This document shows, one piece after another, positions 32,410 through 42,106 of a stretch of DNA of 64,000 nucleotides. Positions within the stretch are counted from its first letter, which is position 1, and the number at the start of each line of letters is the position of its first letter. The stretch comes from Oscillospiraceae bacterium. Its GTDB lineage: Bacteria > Bacillota > Clostridia > Oscillospirales > Acutalibacteraceae. The DNA lies in the NCBI GenBank assembly GCA_029219165.1, contig JAQXSW010000001.1:1-64000 (forward strand), written 5' to 3'. The translations under genes were made by a program, and so were the position numbers. The notes beneath the pieces were generated by a model. The model saw only the letters and a list, made by a program, of their open reading frames with translations. It was not told where the DNA came from and did no database searches.

Positions 32410-33888
32410 TTAAAAGAACCCTTTTATTGGCTTCTTGCGATTCATTATTTCTTCAAATTGATTATTGTATTCGTATGGATATTTATAATTATAAATTCTT
32501 TCAATTTTCTTTTCGCCATGTTTTTGTAACTTTGTTACGGCACCTGCTCCGCAAGCAAAAATTGAATGACACTCTTCCATCATATAGATATTATAAATAC
32601 TTTCATAACCGGGCTTGCACCATCCAACATTTTCAAGATTTCCAACAGTTTTAGCCTGCCTATACATATAATACGGAATATATCCGTTTTCATAAAGAAT
32701 TTCATTTGCTCTATTTACCATTTCACGAGTAATATTCCCATTGGCAAATAAATTTTTTGAAAGTTCAAGATCTGAGGAGCGTTTATATGCAAGTGTATGA
32801 ACTGTTATGGACTCAGGCGAAAGTCTGCAAAGTTCCATAACGCTTCTTTCAAAGCCCTTTAATGTGTCACCCGGAAGACCAGCTATGAGGTCCATATTTA
32901 TGTTTGTAAAGCCAGCTTCTCTGGCAAGATCAAAAGAACTATAGACCTCATTTATTGAATGGTTGCGCCCAACAGCATGAAGAATTTCTTCATCCATTGT
33001 CTGTGGATTAATACTAATCCTATCAATACCACCATTCTTCATGCTATAAAGCTTGTCCATTGTTATTGTGTCCGGCCTTCCGGCCTCGAATGTAAATTCC
33101 CTACATTCAGACAAGTCATACGAACTATGGACTGTCGAAAGCAATTCATCTATCTGTTGTGCAGTAAGAATACCCGGAGTACCTCCTCCAACATACGCCG
33201 ATAACATTTTCAGTCCCGCGTTCTTTGATAATTCACCGGTATATTTAATTTCTTTTATTAAATTTTCAAAGTAAGTTGGAATAATTGTCTTAACCGAATC
33301 CTTGTTTACAGCACTTGAAACAAATGAACAGTATGAACATCTACCCGGACAAAATGGAATGGAAACATAAAAACTGAAACTTTCGGGTTTTGACATACTC
33401 ATGATTGCTCTTTCTGCTTTTGCAACAGAAAGAGCAAGTTTTGCCTTGTCTTTTGAAACAAGCAGATTTTTTTCAAAGTACAATAAAGCGCCTTCCTCAC
33501 CAAGTTCGTTTATCATATTGTGCATTACTTTAGAAGGCCTAACTCCGGTTAATACACCCCAATTCAGAGTAATACCGGATACTTCACTAAGAACTTCATA
33601 TAAAAGTCTTGCAGCACAAAGTTCGGCATCATTTGCACCATGAATTTTTTTATTTTTAGCTTTTTCGGATTTTGAAATAAAAACATCATTTCCGGGATCA
33701 GAATATGTGACAGACATAAATACGTCGTCACCGGACAAAACTTCCATTTTTATATCAATGGTAAAGTCTTCATTAGGATATAAAAAAGGTGGCTCTGTAT
33801 TTACTTTTCCTCTAATGAACGGAAAAAACTGAGCTGTTAACTTTTCCATTTCATAATGAAATGGATTATCAATAACATTTATAACCAT
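32410..33888 (-). CDS. hemZ: HemZ-like radical SAM coproporphyrinogen III dehydrogenase
   Basis: 492 residues: an N-terminal domain of about 165 residues typical of HemZ, then a radical SAM core with 'IPFCPGRCSYCSF' (C180, C184, C187). HemN/HemZ enzymes decarboxylate coproporphyrinogen III without oxygen, but many clostridial relatives lack other haem genes and their substrate is unproven. No haem pathway gene is nearby. It overlaps the upstream MBL gene by 10 bases. Confidence 0.9.
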   Translation of the reverse strand: MVINVIDNPFHYEMEKLTAQFFPFIRGKVNTEPPFLYPNEDFTIDIKMEVLSGDDVFMSVTYSDPGNDVFISKSEKAKNKKIHGANDAELCAARLLYEVLSEVSGITLNWGVLTGVRPSKVMHNMINELGEEGALLYFEKNLLVSKDKAKLALSVAKAERAIMSMSKPESFSFYVSIPFCPGRCSYCSFVSSAVNKDSVKTIIPTYFENLIKEIKYTGELSKNAGLKMLSAYVGGGTPGILTAQQIDELLSTVHSSYDLSECREFTFEAGRPDTITMDKLYSMKNGGIDRISINPQTMDEEILHAVGRNHSINEVYSSFDLAREAGFTNINMDLIAGLPGDTLKGFERSVMELCRLSPESITVHTLAYKRSSDLELSKNLFANGNITREMVNRANEILYENGYIPYYMYRQAKTVGNLENVGWCKPGYESIYNIYMMEECHSIFACGAGAVTKLQKHGEKKIERIYNYKYPYEYNNQFEEIMNRKKPIKGFF

Positions 33889-34517
33889 TGTTTTTTCCTC
33901 ATAAATCTATTTCCATGACGCTCTGCATCAAGAGTGGTTGACTGTCCATGTCCGGGATAGACAATATAGTCACCCGGCAGATTGCCGAGCTTTTCTATTG
34001 AAGCTTTCATATCCTCATAATTTCCACGAAACAAATCAGTTCTACCACAAGTCTTATAGAAAAGCGTGTCGCCTGAAAACATATAATTATCAAAAATATA
34101 GCATACACTTCCTGGAGTATGACCCGGAGTATTAATAATTTTAACTTCAATTGTTCCAAATTGTATTGTCATAGTACTGTCAACTAGAATATCTGCACTT
34201 ATAGGAGGAAAATCAAGTCCCATGTCTGCAGCAAGAGAACAAGCTGTACTTCTAAGACATATTTCATCATCCTCAGATATAACTATTTTAGCATCAGGAT
34301 ATTTTTCTTTTAATTTTCCAAGCCCAAATATATGATCATAATGACCATGTGTTAAAAAAATATATGCCAGTCTTTTCATTCCGGAATCTTCAATTGCTTT
34401 AAAAAGTGAAGGAGCTGGAAAAGCAGGGTCTATTACAGCACCGAGACCGGAATTTTCTTCAACTAATATATATGAATTTGTATCTATTGGGCCAATTACA
34501 ACCTTAGAAATTTTCAT
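33879..34517 (-). CDS. MBL-fold metallo-hydrolase (glyoxalase II-like)
   Basis: 212 residues with 'LTHGHYDHIFG' (HxHxDH metal motif), 'NTPGHTPGSVCY' and 'SGDTLFYKTCGRTDLF', the YcbL/glyoxalase II subgroup that hydrolyses thioesters or works in redox metabolism. The track frame opens 17 codons early inside dtd; ATG 34517 follows GGAAG and starts MKISKVVIGPIDTN, the family beginning. It lies 4 bases after dtd. Confidence 0.92.
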   Translation of the reverse strand: MKISKVVIGPIDTNSYILVEENSGLGAVIDPAFPAPSLFKAIEDSGMKRLAYIFLTHGHYDHIFGLGKLKEKYPDAKIVISEDDEICLRSTACSLAADMGLDFPPISADILVDSTMTIQFGTIEVKIINTPGHTPGSVCYIFDNYMFSGDTLFYKTCGRTDLFRGNYEDMKASIEKLGNLPGDYIVYPGHGQSTTLDAERHGNRFMRKKQWL

Positions 34518-34521
34518 AAAT

Positions 34522-34983
34522 TTACTTCCAATCATTTGTATCGTAAATAATTGTGACAGGGCCATCATTTATAAGCCCTATTTTCATATCAGCACCGAAT
34601 TCGCCGTGCTGAACGTTATTTATACCATTTGCCATAAGTTCACTCACATAGAGTTCATATAGAGGAATTGCTTTTTCCGGTCTTGCAGCCTTAATAAATG
34701 ATGGTCTATTTCCCTTTTTACAATCAGCTAAAAGTGTAAACTGTGAAATAACCAATGCAGAATAAGACATATCTAAAATTGACTTATTCATTTTACCATT
34801 TTCATCTTCAAAGATACGAAGATTGGCTGTTTTTCTTGCAAGGACAATGGCGTCCTCCTCGGTATCATCTTCATTCACTCCAAGAAGAATTAAAAAACCG
34901 TTATTTATTCTTGCTGTTTCTATACCTTCAATAGTGCAATTTGCGTTTAAAACTCTCTGAATAATAGCTTTAATATTAAACAC
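34522..34983 (-). CDS. dtd: D-aminoacyl-tRNA deacylase
   Basis: Frees tRNA from mischarged D-amino acids. 150 residues with the DTD motifs 'SQFTLLADCKKGNRPSF' and, near the end, 'LINDGPVTI' (the Gly-cisPro element). The start is unclear. The family begins M(K/R)A(I/V)IQRV, which here reads ATT-AAA-GCT at 34974, behind AGGTG. The nearest standard codon is GTG 34983, which I use. It overlaps relA by 8 bases; relA-dtd-MBL-hemZ is a common clostridial order. Confidence 0.9.
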   Translation of the reverse strand: MFNIKAIIQRVLNANCTIEGIETARINNGFLILLGVNEDDTEEDAIVLARKTANLRIFEDENGKMNKSILDMSYSALVISQFTLLADCKKGNRPSFIKAARPEKAIPLYELYVSELMANGINNVQHGEFGADMKIGLINDGPVTIIYDTNDWK

Positions 34984-37177
34984 CTGTCCTTTCAACAGAC
35001 AAAACACCGTTAATTTTTCTAAGGTGTTTTATAACTGTATTAAGATGTTCAACACCATTTACAGCTATTGTAAGGGTAAGCACTGTTGTACCATCCTTTG
35101 TATTGCGTGTATTAATACTTCTAATATCAACATGCATTGAAGCCAGCGCTGATGAAATAGATGCAAACATACCAATTTGACTTAGACAAAGGATATCAAG
35201 GGTAGCATTAAATTCCTCTTTTACATTCTTGTCCCAATAAACATTAATCCATCTGTCAGGCTCTAAAGCTGATTTAAGTGTCATTGGAACGTTTGTACAA
35301 TCACGCTTATGAATAGATACACCGTGTCCACGGGTAATAAATCCAATAATTTCATCTCCGGGAAGAGGATTGCAACATTTTGAAAATTTAACGAGACAAT
35401 TGTCTATTCCCTCAACAATTACACCTTCGTTACTCTTATATGTCTTTGGTTTCTTAGAAACTACAATTTCATCCGGTACGACTTCGGTTGATTTAAGGAG
35501 CTTTGAATATTCATCCTTCATAAATGGAATAACTTTTTCCATTGAAACACTGCCGTAACCAATAGCAGCAAAGAAATCTAAAATATTGTCAAAGCCACGC
35601 CTTTCAGCAACTTTCTGTGTGAAAGACTCGAGTTCCTCATCAAAGAGACGAATATTATTTTTACGAAGTTCTTTCTCAAACTCTTCGCATCCACATTCAA
35701 TGTTTTCAGATCTACGTTCACGTTTAAACCAACTTCTAATTTTAGTTCTTGCACTGGTTGTTGTAACTATGTTTAACCAGTCTCTTGAAGGACCTTTATT
35801 AGGATCAGAAGTCCTTAGCACTTCAACAATTTGGCCGGTCTTAACTTTATAGTCAAGAGGTACAATTTTTCCGTCAACCTTTGCACCCACCATTTTGTGA
35901 CCGACTTCTGTATGAATTGCATAAGCAAAGTCAATAACTGTTGCACCATATGGAATATTGATTACATCGCCCTTTGGCGTAAATACAAATACATCATCCG
36001 GAACAAAGTCAGTCTTTATTGTCTTTACAATTTCTTCAACATCATCAGAGTCCTTTTGACTTTCAAGAAGTTGTCTAATCCAAGCAAGACGTTCTTCAAA
36101 TTTAGATGTACCTGTTACACCAAGCTTATACTTCCAATGCGCAGCTATTCCGTATTCAGCTGTGTAGTGCATTTCCCAAGTTCTAATTTGAACTTCAAAA
36201 GGAATACCCTCTTCACTAATTACAGTCGTGTGAAGAGATTGATACATATTTGACTTAGGCGTAGATATATAATCCTTAAAACGACCCGGAAGAGAATGAT
36301 ACATGTCATGAATAATACCAAGACAGTTATAACAATCAATTACAGAGTCAACAATTACACGAACTGCATAAACGTCATATATTTCACTGAAATCTTTATT
36401 CTGCATATACATTTTTCTGTATATGCCATGAATACTCTTCCTTCTACCATCTATTTTGGCATCAGGAATTATATTTTGAACTCTTGTTTTAATCCTTGAA
36501 ATGGTATCCGGAATAAAGTTTGGATGATTTGCCTCCGTATTACTAAGAATAAGACCTATATCCTCATAAGCAACAGGATCAAGATACCTGATAGCTAAAT
36601 CTTCAAGTTCTTCTTTTACAGTTCTAATTCCAAGTCTATGTGCAATTGGAGCATATATTTCAATAGTCTCCAAAGCCTTATCACGTCTCTTTTGTTCACG
36701 CATGAAATCAAGAGTACGCATATTATGAAGTCTGTCTGCAAGTTTGATAATGATTACACGAATGTCCACTGACATTGCCATAAACATTTTTCTTACATTT
36801 TCTGCTTGTCTCTCCTCTTTTGTTTCAAGAGGAACCTTACCGAGTTTTGTAACTCCGTCAACAAGATTTGCTACGTCCTGTCCAAAAAGTTCAGAAATCT
36901 TATCAAGACCGGTTTCCGTATCTTCAACCGTATCATGAAGAAGTGCTGCTATTATGGACTCATAATCCATTCCAAGATCAAATAAAATGTCTGCTACAGC
37001 TACAGGATGTATGATATAAGGTTCTCCTGAGTAACGGCACTGACCATCATGAGCATTCTTTGCAACTTCATATGCCAAAACGATCTTTTCAATTTCATCT
37101 TGATCGTATTGCTTATTAAATTTTTCTAATAGTTCTGAGAACTTGTCATCATACTCAGTCACAATATTCACCTTCAA
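34976..37177 (-). CDS. relA: bifunctional (p)ppGpp synthetase/hydrolase RelA/SpoT
   Basis: 733 residues, full length. HD hydrolase domain (about 45-150, 'AALLHDTVEDT'), synthetase domain (about 230-345, 'YQSLHTTVI'), TGS domain (about 390-450, 'VFTPKGDVINIPYGATVIDFAYAIHT'), zinc-binding/conserved Cys region ('KFSKCCNPLPGDEIIG') and C-terminal ACT domain. It makes and degrades the stringent-response alarmone. It overlaps recJ by 23 bases and dtd by 8, so recJ-relA-dtd form one transcript. Confidence 0.98.
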   Translation of the reverse strand: MKVNIVTEYDDKFSELLEKFNKQYDQDEIEKIVLAYEVAKNAHDGQCRYSGEPYIIHPVAVADILFDLGMDYESIIAALLHDTVEDTETGLDKISELFGQDVANLVDGVTKLGKVPLETKEERQAENVRKMFMAMSVDIRVIIIKLADRLHNMRTLDFMREQKRRDKALETIEIYAPIAHRLGIRTVKEELEDLAIRYLDPVAYEDIGLILSNTEANHPNFIPDTISRIKTRVQNIIPDAKIDGRRKSIHGIYRKMYMQNKDFSEIYDVYAVRVIVDSVIDCYNCLGIIHDMYHSLPGRFKDYISTPKSNMYQSLHTTVISEEGIPFEVQIRTWEMHYTAEYGIAAHWKYKLGVTGTSKFEERLAWIRQLLESQKDSDDVEEIVKTIKTDFVPDDVFVFTPKGDVINIPYGATVIDFAYAIHTEVGHKMVGAKVDGKIVPLDYKVKTGQIVEVLRTSDPNKGPSRDWLNIVTTTSARTKIRSWFKRERRSENIECGCEEFEKELRKNNIRLFDEELESFTQKVAERRGFDNILDFFAAIGYGSVSMEKVIPFMKDEYSKLLKSTEVVPDEIVVSKKPKTYKSNEGVIVEGIDNCLVKFSKCCNPLPGDEIIGFITRGHGVSIHKRDCTNVPMTLKSALEPDRWINVYWDKNVKEEFNATLDILCLSQIGMFASISSALASMHVDIRSINTRNTKDGTTVLTLTIAVNGVEHLNTVIKHLRKINGVLSVERTGV

Positions 37178-39218
37178 GATATTTCATAATTGGTGCGGAG
37201 GAAATATCTACTTTTTCCGCACTTTCATTTACACTGATTTGACCATTTTGGTCAATAAAAATTAAATTTAATTCTTCTAATGCTAAAAGAGCAACCCTAA
37301 CCTTACAAATATTGTTATTCGGAACATTATTTAAAGACATAAAGATATATTCATACCAATTAACATTTATAGTTCTTTCAATAGAAGTTCTTTTTATGTA
37401 TGTATAAACGGCTGCAAAAACTTCCCTATTTGGAGTGGCTAAAGAAAGAAACTCTTTTGAATGAATTCTTTTTGCAAGAATTGAATTATAAAGTTTTTCA
37501 GAAATAACCATTTCGTCATCATTAGATTTTGACGGACGAATATCCTTTACAACTACAGACAATTTTGACTGACCATTCCACTCATTTCTATCAAGATATA
37601 CAATAAAGTCAGCCCTGTCTCCAACTGTAAATGGGAATTTTTCACATGGCATATTAAAATACATGAGGGTAACACTATTATTCTGAGACTCTTTACTTGC
37701 ATTAATTCTTAAATGTTGCTTATTCTCTCCAAGATATGAAAGAGACTCAATTTTCATATCAAATAATCCAAATGTAGGAATAGGATTTTCAGCTCCAAAT
37801 GGCTCTAAAATTTCCAACGAATCTAAAAGAGCAAGTGACATTGAATTTGGAAATAATTTGCAATCTATTGAAATTGTCGGATAAAAATCATTGTCTAATT
37901 TAAAAGCATACTCATTTATTTCATTTCTAAATTCAGATATTTTATTTGTTTTAAGAGTCAAACCGGCAGCCTGTGAATGACCACCAAAAATCATTAATGA
38001 ATCCTTACAAGCACTTAATGCTTCATATAAATTAAATCCGTCTATACTTCTTGCAGAACCTTTGGATACTTCTCCTTTTGTTGTTAAAACTATTACTGGT
38101 TTTAAATATTTTTCAAGAAGCTTTGACGCTACAATTCCTAAAACACCTTCATGCCAATTTTCACCGTTTATAACTAAAACAGGATTGTAAATAAGGCTGG
38201 GGTTATTACTAATTATTTCATCACATTCATCAAGAATATCTTTCTCTTTTTCATGTCTTAATACATTTAAGTTACAGAGTTCAGTTGCAAGTTCCCTTGC
38301 AGTTTCTAACTCTTCACAAAGAAGTAAATCCAAAGCTTTTTCAGCACTTTCCATTCTACCGGCTGCATTTATTCTTGGAGCAAGACCAAAGGAAATATTC
38401 TGCGATGTAATCTTCTTATTCTTAAATCCACACGCAAAAGCCAAAGCTTCAATTCCCGGACTAGGGAATGAATTCATCTTATTAAGTCCAAGTTTTACAA
38501 GAATTCTGTTTTCACTTGTAAGAGGTACAATGTCTGCAACAGTACCAATGGCAACTAAATCTGAATAGTCATAAATTACAGAGTCGTTATCCCCTTCTAA
38601 TGCGCATGTGAGTTTGAAAGCTACACCAACACCTGCAAAATCCTTATAAGGACAATCTACATCTTTTCTATGAGGATTTACAACAGCAATACAGTCAGGC
38701 AAAACATCTCCCGGCTGATGATGGTCTGTAACAATTAAATCCATACCTAAAGATTTAATATATTCTGCTTCTGATATTGCAGCAATACCGTTATCCACTG
38801 TAATAATAAGATCTATTTCAAGTTGTTTTATTCTGTCTACAACAGGATTACTAAGTCCGTATCCATCTTTTTCCCTATCAGGAAGCATATAGGTTACATT
38901 TGCTCCTTGTGCTTCAAGATATGAATAAAGAAGTGCTGTGGCAGTAACACCATCCGCATCATAATCTCCGTAAACTAAAATCTTCTCATAATCAAAGATA
39001 GCATTGTTTATTCTTTCAACTGCAATTTCCATATCCGGAAGTAAAAATGGGTCAATTAAATCCGGCTCATTTGACATGAACTTTTTTATTTGACTTCCGG
39101 TTTCAATTTTTCTTTGGGCCATTAATAGAGCTGCAAATGGATCTATACTAAACTCTTCTGCAAATGAAGCTGCAAGGTCTTTATTAAGTTTATTCAAAAC
39201 CCATTTTTTGCGACTCAT
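37155..39218 (-). CDS. recJ: single-stranded-DNA exonuclease RecJ
   Basis: 687 residues. DHH phosphoesterase motifs 'VYGDYDADGVTATALL', 'TVDNGIA' and 'VTDHHQPGD', then DHHA1 'GGHSQAAGLTLK' and an OB-like domain. A C-terminal extension (about 570-687) is seen in Firmicute RecJ proteins. It degrades ssDNA 5'-3' in repair. First gene of the recJ-relA-dtd unit; GGGAGGGAAATTA precedes the ATG, with a good promoter about 50 bases upstream. Confidence 0.96.
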   Translation of the reverse strand: MSRKKWVLNKLNKDLAASFAEEFSIDPFAALLMAQRKIETGSQIKKFMSNEPDLIDPFLLPDMEIAVERINNAIFDYEKILVYGDYDADGVTATALLYSYLEAQGANVTYMLPDREKDGYGLSNPVVDRIKQLEIDLIITVDNGIAAISEAEYIKSLGMDLIVTDHHQPGDVLPDCIAVVNPHRKDVDCPYKDFAGVGVAFKLTCALEGDNDSVIYDYSDLVAIGTVADIVPLTSENRILVKLGLNKMNSFPSPGIEALAFACGFKNKKITSQNISFGLAPRINAAGRMESAEKALDLLLCEELETARELATELCNLNVLRHEKEKDILDECDEIISNNPSLIYNPVLVINGENWHEGVLGIVASKLLEKYLKPVIVLTTKGEVSKGSARSIDGFNLYEALSACKDSLMIFGGHSQAAGLTLKTNKISEFRNEINEYAFKLDNDFYPTISIDCKLFPNSMSLALLDSLEILEPFGAENPIPTFGLFDMKIESLSYLGENKQHLRINASKESQNNSVTLMYFNMPCEKFPFTVGDRADFIVYLDRNEWNGQSKLSVVVKDIRPSKSNDDEMVISEKLYNSILAKRIHSKEFLSLATPNREVFAAVYTYIKRTSIERTINVNWYEYIFMSLNNVPNNNICKVRVALLALEELNLIFIDQNGQISVNESAEKVDISSAPIMKYLEGEYCD

Positions 39219-39263
39219 TAATTTCCCTCCCTATATTTTCATTTCATAAGCAATAACTTTATT

Positions 39264-39292
39264 ATTTTACACTAAAAACGACCTATTTTCAA
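39264..39292 (-). promoter_or_regulatory. sigma-A promoter of recJ-relA-dtd
   Basis: On the minus strand TTGAAA (39292-39287), 17-bp spacer, TAAAAT (39269-39264), about 46 bases before the recJ ATG. Confidence 0.6.
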
Positions 39293-39376
39293 CAATTTAG
39301 GACAATTTACATAATAATTAATTGTACATTTTATCTGTAATTAATTATTAACTTTATATTGTGAATAGGTGTAAAA

Positions 39377-39766
39377 GTGAAAAGACATTTAACTTGGTTT
39401 ATTATTGGAGGAGTTCTTTATTCAACAATAGAAATTCTATGGAGAGGCTATACACATTGGACAATGACACTTTTGGGTGGAATTGTTCTTATGATTTTTT
39501 CCTATTTAGATGAATATCTTGAAGATATAAACATATTGGTAAAAGCAATTCTTGGCACATTTATCATAACAGTTTTAGAATTTTTATTTGGATTAATAAT
39601 TAATGTTAGATACAATTTAAAGGTTTGGTCATATGAAAACGTACCCTACAATATACTTGGACAAATATGCCCAATATATACTTTCTTTTGGTTTATTCTC
39701 AGTATTTTTGCATTTTATTTAATAAAAAAAATAAAACTAAAAAAGAAAACTTCAGCCGAATCATAA
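39377..39766 (+). CDS. small CmpB-type putative ABC transporter permease family membrane protein
   Basis: 129 residues, four hydrophobic segments. The motif 'EFLFGLIINVRYNLKVWSYENVPYNILGQICPIYTFFW' fits the 'putative ABC transporter permease' (CmpB-like) family widespread in Clostridia, in which WSY...P.N..GQIC is conserved. No function is proven, and no transporter partner lies here. GTG start behind AGGTG. It is divergent from recJ and convergent with the DUF1653 gene. Confidence 0.75.
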   Translation: MKRHLTWFIIGGVLYSTIEILWRGYTHWTMTLLGGIVLMIFSYLDEYLEDINILVKAILGTFIITVLEFLFGLIINVRYNLKVWSYENVPYNILGQICPIYTFFWFILSIFAFYLIKKIKLKKKTSAES

Positions 39767-39783
39767 CGACTGAAGTTTATTAT
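39747..39783. terminator. bidirectional terminator
   Basis: AAACTTCAG / CTGAAGTTT, with an extra CCG/CG pairing inside and T-rich plus A-rich flanks, between the convergent CmpB-like and DUF1653 genes. The CmpB-like stop codon lies in the loop. Confidence 0.8.
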
Positions 39784-40035
39784 TTATTCGTGACCTACAA
39801 CGCTGTTTATTTCTTGCAATTCAAACCTGTATTTTTGTTTTACATCCGGATATTTTTCATGATCCACTTCACTTAAAAACATATCTTTTGGTCTTATCCA
39901 AAGACTACAATCATCATAAAGTTTTCTGTAAATAACATATTCACTATTATCCTCAGAATTAAGAGCTGTATCTTCAACAAGATATAAGTCTCCTTTGAAG
40001 TGACGATAAATACCCTTTATTTTTAACTCCTGCAT
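39784..40035 (-). CDS. DUF1653 domain protein
   Basis: 83 residues with the DUF1653 pattern 'GIYRHFKGDLYLVEDTALNSEDNSEYVIYRKLYDDCSLWIRPKDMF'. Small SH3-like protein of unknown function. It lies 24 bases after thioredoxin and may be cotranscribed. GGTCGTTATG gives only a weak ribosome site. Confidence 0.85.
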   Translation of the reverse strand: MQELKIKGIYRHFKGDLYLVEDTALNSEDNSEYVIYRKLYDDCSLWIRPKDMFLSEVDHEKYPDVKQKYRFELQEINSVVGHE

Positions 40036-40059
40036 AACGACCTCTAAATATTTATTTTG

Positions 40060-40368
40060 TTATTTTAAAAGTGCAACAATTTCATCTTTTGGAACATAAC
40101 CTACTAATTCATCAACAATTTCACCATTTTTAAAATATTTAAGGCATGGAATTGCTGAAATTCCAAATTCATTTGCAAGTTCAGGATTCTCATCAACATT
40201 TACCTTGCCAACTTTTACTTTTCCGTCATACTCCTCTGCAATCTCTTCAATTACGGGAGATAACATCATGCAAGGGCCACACCATGTTGCCCAAAAATCT
40301 ACAAGTACCGGCTCCTCGGAATTTAAAACTTCTTCTTCAAAATTTTTATAATTAAGTTCAATTTCCAT
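40060..40368 (-). CDS. trxA: thioredoxin
   Basis: 102 residues with active site WCGPC and the cis-proline loop '[10 protein letters not shown]', which unusually has a cysteine directly after the proline where Thr is normal. ATG 40368 lies behind AGGAGTGTTAATT; the track GTG 40377 is part of that site. The ribosome site is within the end of the dehydrogenase-like gene, so the two are cotranscribed. Confidence 0.95.
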   Translation of the reverse strand: MEIELNYKNFEEEVLNSEEPVLVDFWATWCGPCMMLSPVIEEIAEEYDGKVKVGKVNVDENPELANEFGISAIPCLKYFKNGEIVDELVGYVPKDEIVALLK

Positions 40369-40370
40369 AA

Positions 40371-41300
40371 TTAACACTCCTCCAAATATCTTAATACTGC
40401 TACAGTTGTATCATCCACATAAGCCTCATGGCCTGTGAATTCATGAGTTGCACAATTTGGTGATAAAACAACATTTGATAGTTGCCAAAATGGATATGCA
40501 GAAGGTAAAACTCCCTGATCCGTGTTATTTGGAAGCCTATTTTCCCAAACATCAGATGCGTACCCTTTTATTATGCCCAGTTCAAGCATTTCAAATAGCA
40601 TTTTTTCATTGAACACATCAGCATGGCCAACATTTACCACATATTTTCCCTCAAGTTTTGAAAGAAGTTCATTGTCAAACAGGCCGCGAGTTTCTTCGTT
40701 TGAAGGTAAAGCAAGGAAAATTAAATCTGACATATCAATAAGTTCTTCAATTGTTTTGGCCTGTATTGCATCCATTGGATATGAGTTTCCTCTATCTACA
40801 ATACATATAGCACCTGTTATTCCTTGCATAATTTTATATATTTCTTTACCAACATGACCAAAACCCAAAATTCCTACAGTCATTGTTGAAAGACTTTGCC
40901 ACTTATGAGCTTTATTCCAAATTCCATTTCTAAAATCATTATCAAGAGGAATTACGTTGTGAACAAGAGCCATACTAAGAGCTACTGCATGTTCTGCTAC
41001 TATATCTGAATTAGCATGACTTGGGAAAACTTTAATGCCCTTTTCTCTAAGTAATTTCATTGGAAAAGCGTCTATATTTGTCTCGTATACAAATACTGCC
41101 TTAAGTGAATTCATCTTTAAAAGTAAGGATGTCGGAAGAAACGTAGTTATAAGAATTTCTGCATCAAGCAGCTCACTTGAATTATTCATTTTTTCTTCTA
41201 ATACTACACAGATTTTTTCTCCGCTTTCCTTTTCAAAAGCTTCTTTGTAGTCATTCCATGTTTCGTCTTGTCTTCTAAGTAATAAACATATTTTAGTCAT
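40371..41300 (-). CDS. D-2-hydroxyacid dehydrogenase-like NAD-binding protein, altered active site
   Basis: 309 residues with the NAD-binding '[17 protein letters not shown]' and the overall layout of D-isomer-specific 2-hydroxyacid dehydrogenases. Two of the three family catalytic residues appear replaced. The VN(x)xRG arginine position reads 'VNVGHAD' (His), and the 'TPH' histidine position reads 'SPNCAT' (Asn); only the Asp/Glu of 'SDVWENR' is in place. It may be a non-dehydrogenase paralog or use another chemistry. It lies between EFR1 ferredoxin and thioredoxin. Confidence 0.8.
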   Translation of the reverse strand: MTKICLLLRRQDETWNDYKEAFEKESGEKICVVLEEKMNNSSELLDAEILITTFLPTSLLLKMNSLKAVFVYETNIDAFPMKLLREKGIKVFPSHANSDIVAEHAVALSMALVHNVIPLDNDFRNGIWNKAHKWQSLSTMTVGILGFGHVGKEIYKIMQGITGAICIVDRGNSYPMDAIQAKTIEELIDMSDLIFLALPSNEETRGLFDNELLSKLEGKYVVNVGHADVFNEKMLFEMLELGIIKGYASDVWENRLPNNTDQGVLPSAYPFWQLSNVVLSPNCATHEFTGHEAYVDDTTVAVLRYLEEC

Positions 41301-41314
41301 CTATTTCACCTCAA

Positions 41315-42076
41315 TTATTTCAATTCAGGATGCACATATCTGTTTCTTTTTTCCGTGCCTTTTCCATGCTGAATTGCTTTTTCCGGGCAGCGATGTATAC
41401 AAGCTAAACACTTAATACATTTTTTATTCTTCCATACCGGTTTGCCATCCTCTATTTTTATTGTATCAGACGGACAAATTGATTCACAAACCCCACATGA
41501 AGTACACGCATCTGTTGTATAAAAACTACTTGTATTTCTTAAAACAATGTATGTTGGATACAATATGGCAGTTTGTATTACATCAAGACTTGAAGCCTTA
41601 TATTCATGTTTTGAATATGAATTAATTGTTGGAATAATATCCTCAAACAAAATTTTATTTCCCTCTTCAAGTCTTTTTAATGACTCTTCATTAGATGCAA
41701 TATTATACATTGGAATGTAATTATCCGGCATTAAGTGCGAATACATGGCATCCACGGTAAGTCCGGTATGAGAAAGCATCTTTTCAAACATACCACTTGC
41801 ATTTGCAATACTACCACCACATGTGATAATAACAAAAGTGTATGGTTTTTCACTGTAGGAAAGATTTAGTTTGTGAGCAAACTCACTTACTATTGATGGA
41901 ACTCCCCAACAATAAACCGGAAATACAAAACCTATTCTCTCTTTATCAGGAATATAAAAGTTAAAATCATTACTTTTAACTACATCTGCAATATTAATAA
42001 GTTCATCATTTGTTGCTTCACCTATTTTTGATGCAACAAATTTTGAATTTCCGGTACCGGAAAAATAAAAAATCAT
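41315..42076 (-). CDS. EFR1-family ferredoxin: flavodoxin-like domain plus two 4Fe-4S clusters
   Basis: 253 residues. N-terminal flavodoxin-like fold starts 'MIFYFSGTGNSKFVA' (FMN phosphate loop). The C-terminal part has two CxxCxxCxxxCP sets (CTSCGVCESICP, CIKCLACIHRCP). Such proteins shuttle electrons in anaerobes; partners are unknown. GGAGGTCATAATCAC precedes the ATG. It follows azlD after about 30 bases. Confidence 0.93.
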   Translation of the reverse strand: MIFYFSGTGNSKFVASKIGEATNDELINIADVVKSNDFNFYIPDKERIGFVFPVYCWGVPSIVSEFAHKLNLSYSEKPYTFVIITCGGSIANASGMFEKMLSHTGLTVDAMYSHLMPDNYIPMYNIASNEESLKRLEEGNKILFEDIIPTINSYSKHEYKASSLDVIQTAILYPTYIVLRNTSSFYTTDACTSCGVCESICPSDTIKIEDGKPVWKNKKCIKCLACIHRCPEKAIQHGKGTEKRNRYVHPELK

Positions 42077-42106
42077 GTGATTATGACCTCCAAATAATCC
42101 ATCTCA

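Noticed and set aside
32410-33888. HemZ as proof of haem synthesis
   Set aside because: No other haem gene is in the window and HemN/HemZ relatives have diverse roles, so the pathway is not claimed.
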